Positions 61,472 through 64,000 of a DNA stretch of 64,000 bases are shown here, in pieces; within the stretch, counting starts at the first letter, position 1; each line of letters opens with the position of its first letter. The stretch is from Sphingomonas adhaesiva (GTDB taxonomy: Bacteria; Pseudomonadota; Alphaproteobacteria; Sphingomonadales; Sphingomonadaceae). The position numbers and the translations under genes were made by a program. The notes under the pieces are model-generated. The model had not been told where the DNA came from. It made no database searches and worked only from the letters and a program-made list of their open reading frames with translations. The DNA lies in the NCBI RefSeq assembly GCF_036946125.1, contig NZ_JAQIJT010000002.1, positions 837,001 through 901,000 of the forward strand, read 5' to 3'.

Positions 61472-62478
61472 CGCGCGTCGCTCCGTTCGATGATCGCGAC
61501 GATATCGGCCTCGGTCTCGGACAGGCGGCGGCCGATGACGCCGCGTTCTGGCCCGGCGGCGGGGTCCGCGGCGAAGCTGGCGTGCATCTGCGTCGTCATG
61601 ACGCCCCATTTGAGGCTGCCGACCATCTGCCAGAAGTCGATGCGCGCGGGGTCGACGGGAGCGCCGCCCGCTGCGACATAGCCCGCGAGCAGGTCGTCCA
61701 GATCGCCGAACCCCCCGACGCGCCGGCCCGGCTGCCCGAAGCGCCAGCTGTTGGTGCAGATCCAGCCGATATCCTCCGCCGGATCGCCGAGATGCGCGAG
61801 TTCCCAGTCGAGGACGGCGACCAGCCCGTCGTCGGCATCGACCATGATGTTGCCGTTGCGAAAGTCGCCGTGGACGAGGTGCGGCGCGACCGCCTCGGCC
61901 GGCAGGCGGCGTTCCAGCCAGCGGAACGCGGCCTCGATCGTGGGGCGTACCGCACCGGAGGCCCGCCACGTCGCCTCGTAACCGGCCAGCGTCTGCGCGG
62001 CGTCCATCACCGCCAGCCCGGGCGGCGGCGGTGCGGCGTGGATGCGGGCGAGCGCGGCGCCGCACTGACGCGCCAGTTGCGCCCGCGCGGGGGCGAAGGC
62101 GGGATCGGTGGCGATACGCTTGCCCAGCGTCTCGCCCGCCAGTCGGCGCATGACATACGCCTCGCCCAGATCGTCGTCGGGGCCGCAGATGTGGACGACC
62201 TCGGGCGCGGGGACGCCCGCGGCGACCGCGGCGGCGATGACGTGCGCCTCGCGCTCCAGCGGGGGCTTGTCGCTGCCCTGCTCCATCGCGCCCGCGCGGC
62301 GGCGCAGGATCAGCGGGACCGGCCCCGCCGCGGCGACCGCGTCGAACGACCATGTCTCCATGCTCGCGCCGCCGGTCAGCCGCGTGACCCCCTCCACGCG
62401 CGTCGCGCCGGGTGCGAGCCGCGGTGCGATCGCGTCCAGCCGGCGCGTCGCCTCGGTTTCGTTCAGCCTCTGCGTCAT
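61465..62478 (-). CDS. Aminoglycoside-phosphotransferase-like kinase (LvaA/ACAD10-11 type)
   Basis: 337 residues of the APH superfamily. The Brenner-type motif HGDFRNGN at 203-210 carries the catalytic Asp205 and Asn210, and DWE at 224-226 supplies the metal Asp. These homologues phosphorylate hydroxyacyl-CoA intermediates (4-hydroxyvaleryl-CoA in the lva pathway) rather than aminoglycosides. ATG 62478 begins MTQRLNETEATRRLD. It is divergent from the acyl-CoA dehydrogenase gene with 70 bp between, which suggests joint control. Confidence 0.85.
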   Translation of the reverse strand: MTQRLNETEATRRLDAIAPRLAPGATRVEGVTRLTGGASMETWSFDAVAAAGPVPLILRRRAGAMEQGSDKPPLEREAHVIAAAVAAGVPAPEVVHICGPDDDLGEAYVMRRLAGETLGKRIATDPAFAPARAQLARQCGAALARIHAAPPPPGLAVMDAAQTLAGYEATWRASGAVRPTIEAAFRWLERRLPAEAVAPHLVHGDFRNGNIMVDADDGLVAVLDWELAHLGDPAEDIGWICTNSWRFGQPGRRVGGFGDLDDLLAGYVAAGGAPVDPARIDFWQMVGSLKWGVMTTQMHASFAADPAAGPERGVIGRRLSETEADIVAIIERSDARC

Positions 62479-62548
62479 TGAGGGGATGTAAATCGCGGCG
62501 ACCCGCGCTACGCAAGTTAAAAGAATCGACTTAGATCGGAGAGGCGCC

Positions 62549-63910
62549 ATGGATTTCGCGTTGCCGCAGGAGCTGAAGGACTATCTGGCGGAGCTCGACC
62601 GCTTCATCGAGGCGGAGATCAAGCCGCTGGAGGATGCCGACGACAACGTCCGCTTCTTCGACCATCGCCGCGAATATGCACGCACCGATTTCGAGAATGG
62701 CGGGCTGCCGCGGCACGAATGGGAGGAGCTGCTGCGCGAGGCGCGGCGGCGCGCGGACAAGGCGGGGCATCTGCGCTTCGCGATGCTGCCCAAGTTCGGC
62801 GGCAAGGGCGGGTCGAACCTGTGGATGTGCGTGATCCGCGAGTATCTGGCGGCCAAGGGGCTGGGGCTGCACAACGACCTGCAGAACGAGCATTCGATCG
62901 TCGCCAACAACCCCTTCGCCAAGATGTTCGACGATTTCGGGACCGAGGCGCAGAAGGCCGAGTTCCTGGGCGGGATGCTGGATGGGACGAAGCGGATCAC
63001 CTTCGGCCTGACCGAGCCGGACCACGGGTCGGACGCGACGCATATGGAGACGCGCGGGGTGCGCGAGGAGAAGGACGGCGTCGCGGGCTGGCGCATCCAC
63101 GGCGAGAAGATGTGGACCACGGGGATGCACGCGGCGACGCATTGCGCGCTGTTCGTGCGCACCAGCGGCGAGGACGGCGCGGCGCGCGGCATCACCTGCT
63201 TCCTGGTGCCCGCCGATGCGCCCGGCGTGGAGGTGGAGGAATATCTCTGGACCTTCAACATGCCGACCGACCATCCGCGCGTCGCGTTCCGCAACGTCTG
63301 GGTGCCCGACACCGCGATCTTCGGCGAGCCGGAGAACGGCCTGCCGCTGGCGCAGAGCTTCGTCCATGAGAACCGCATCCGCCAGGCGGCCGGGTCGCTG
63401 GGCGCGGCGGTGTTCTGTATCGAGGAGGCGGTGCGCTACGCGCGGCAGCGCAAGCCGTTCGGGGAGGATCTGGCGAAGAACCAGGCGATCCAGTTCCCGC
63501 TGGTGGAGCTGGCGACGCAGGCGGAGATGCTGCGGCTGCTGATCCGCAAGACGGCGTGGCAGATGGACCAGATGCCGCACCCGGAGGTGGAGAAGCAGCT
63601 CTCCGACAAGGTGAGCATGTGCAATTACTGGGGTAATCGCCTCGCCTGCGAGGCGGCGGACCGGGCGATGCAGGTGCACGGCGGGATCGGCTATTCGCGG
63701 CACAAGCCGTTCGAGCACATCTATCGCCACCACCGCCGCTATCGCATCACCGAGGGTGCGGAGGAGATCCAGATGCGCAAGGTGGCGGCATTCCTGTTCG
63801 GCTATATGGGGCCGAAGCGGCGCGAGTTCGCCGGGCTCGACTGGAGCGATGTGGATTACCGCACGGAGTCGCAGATCCGGCCGCGGTCGGGCTGGCAGGC
63901 GCTGGGGTGA
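62549..63910 (+). CDS. Acyl-CoA dehydrogenase family protein (LvaC/ACAD11-like)
   Basis: 453 residues, longer than ordinary acyl-CoA dehydrogenases (about 380) but matching the long-type ACADs. The FAD/substrate motifs are ITFGLTEPDHGSDATHM (about 150-166), MWTTGMHAAT, and near the C-terminus QVHGGIGYSRHKPFEHIYRHHRRYRITEGAEEI, with the catalytic Glu region. The N-terminal helical part carries the DFALPQELKDYLAELDRFIEAEI start. In the Pseudomonas lva system an ACAD of this kind removes phosphate from the 4-phosphoacyl-CoA; a usual dehydrogenase role is equally possible. AGATCGGAGAGG precedes ATG 62549. Confidence 0.87.
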   Translation: MDFALPQELKDYLAELDRFIEAEIKPLEDADDNVRFFDHRREYARTDFENGGLPRHEWEELLREARRRADKAGHLRFAMLPKFGGKGGSNLWMCVIREYLAAKGLGLHNDLQNEHSIVANNPFAKMFDDFGTEAQKAEFLGGMLDGTKRITFGLTEPDHGSDATHMETRGVREEKDGVAGWRIHGEKMWTTGMHAATHCALFVRTSGEDGAARGITCFLVPADAPGVEVEEYLWTFNMPTDHPRVAFRNVWVPDTAIFGEPENGLPLAQSFVHENRIRQAAGSLGAAVFCIEEAVRYARQRKPFGEDLAKNQAIQFPLVELATQAEMLRLLIRKTAWQMDQMPHPEVEKQLSDKVSMCNYWGNRLACEAADRAMQVHGGIGYSRHKPFEHIYRHHRRYRITEGAEEIQMRKVAAFLFGYMGPKRREFAGLDWSDVDYRTESQIRPRSGWQALG

Positions 63911-63941
63911 GCGGGGACTTGCGGCACGGCACGACCCGGCA

Positions 63942-63953
63942 TAACAGATGTTA
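63942..63953. promoter_or_regulatory. Small palindrome ahead of the last gene
   Basis: TAACA-GA-TGTTA (63942-63953), with TTACGTAA overlapping its right end at 63951-63958, lies about 24-40 bp upstream of ATG 63982. It fits a TetR-type operator, but no regulator gene is visible. Confidence 0.4.
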
Positions 63954-63981
63954 CGTAAGGCCAATCGGCGGGAGAGGAACG

Positions 63982-64000
63982 ATGCTGAAGACGCGGTTCA
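63982..64000 (+). CDS. Start of a gene cut by the window edge
   Basis: ATG 63982 after GGGAGAGGAACG opens a frame for six residues (MLKTRF). The start resembles nitronate monooxygenases but is too short for any assignment. Confidence 0.5.

Overview
The window is a stretch of GC-rich alphaproteobacterial chromosome. It most resembles Sphingomonas or a close sphingomonad. The support is the split F1 ATP synthase operon order atpH-atpA-atpG-atpD-atpC, a DUF1476 (zeta-type) ATPase inhibitor, a DUF1465/RcdA-type gene, two DUF465 genes, a pgsA-moaD-moaE order, a large TonB-dependent receptor, and the dense hairpin repeats seen between sphingomonad genes. I found no rRNA, tRNA, CRISPR array, phage or transposase gene. 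Nearly all of the window is ordinary housekeeping and catabolic chromosome, densely packed on both strands. Many very long ORFs are antisense shadows caused by the GC bias and are left out.

Layout. 1-6.9 kb: end of an MFS transporter, alanine racemase, TonB-dependent receptor, and a PhaC-like hydrolase divergent from the regulator PhaR. 6.9-12.2 kb: exported methyltransferase, small membrane protein, exported retropepsin/PDZ protein, an isolated CpaF ATPase, and an Ada-type protein that lacks its C-terminal methyltransferase site. 12.2-18.5 kb: enoyl-CoA hydratase, then the F1 ATP synthase operon, with an antibiotic-biosynthesis-monooxygenase (ABM) fold gene between atpA and atpG and a very short epsilon subunit. 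18.9-28.4 kb: exported HExxH protein, ThDP-dependent enzyme divergent from an SMP-30 lactonase, a HAD hydrolase, both subunits of a 3-oxoacid CoA-transferase separated by a lipoprotein acid phosphatase, a GST and an MFS transporter.

28.5-38.1 kb: leuC, a 35-residue peptide, leuD, a quinone oxidoreductase, the ATPase zeta subunit, BolA and a monothiol glutaredoxin; then a BlaI/M56 regulator-protease pair with two operator boxes, an MBL-fold hydrolase, a DUF4230 protein and nadA. 38.2-47.3 kb: PPK2, prolyl oligopeptidase, glutathionyl-hydroquinone reductase, thiolase, a short prepilin peptidase operon, an aldehyde dehydrogenase and a nucleotidyltransferase. 47.3-54.9 kb: two DUF465 proteins, an RcdA-like protein, nitronate monooxygenase, gamma-carbonic anhydrase, an MFS transporter, pgsA, moaD, moaE, an EpsC-type serine acetyltransferase and a class I amidotransferase.

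55-64 kb is an acyl-CoA metabolism region: GST, a single-chain biotin-dependent acyl-CoA carboxylase, an unpaired [2Fe-2S] subunit, an alpha-methylacyl-CoA racemase homologue, a PilZ-like protein, and a set (DUF6285 protein, aminoglycoside-phosphotransferase-like kinase, acyl-CoA dehydrogenase) that matches the 4-hydroxyacyl-CoA kinase/dephosphorylation logic of the Pseudomonas lva pathway. This set, the ABM gene inside the ATP synthase operon, the truncated Ada, and a roughly 90-134 bp inverted-repeat element present in several copies are the points I would check first. I did not see a clearly novel defence or mobile system.
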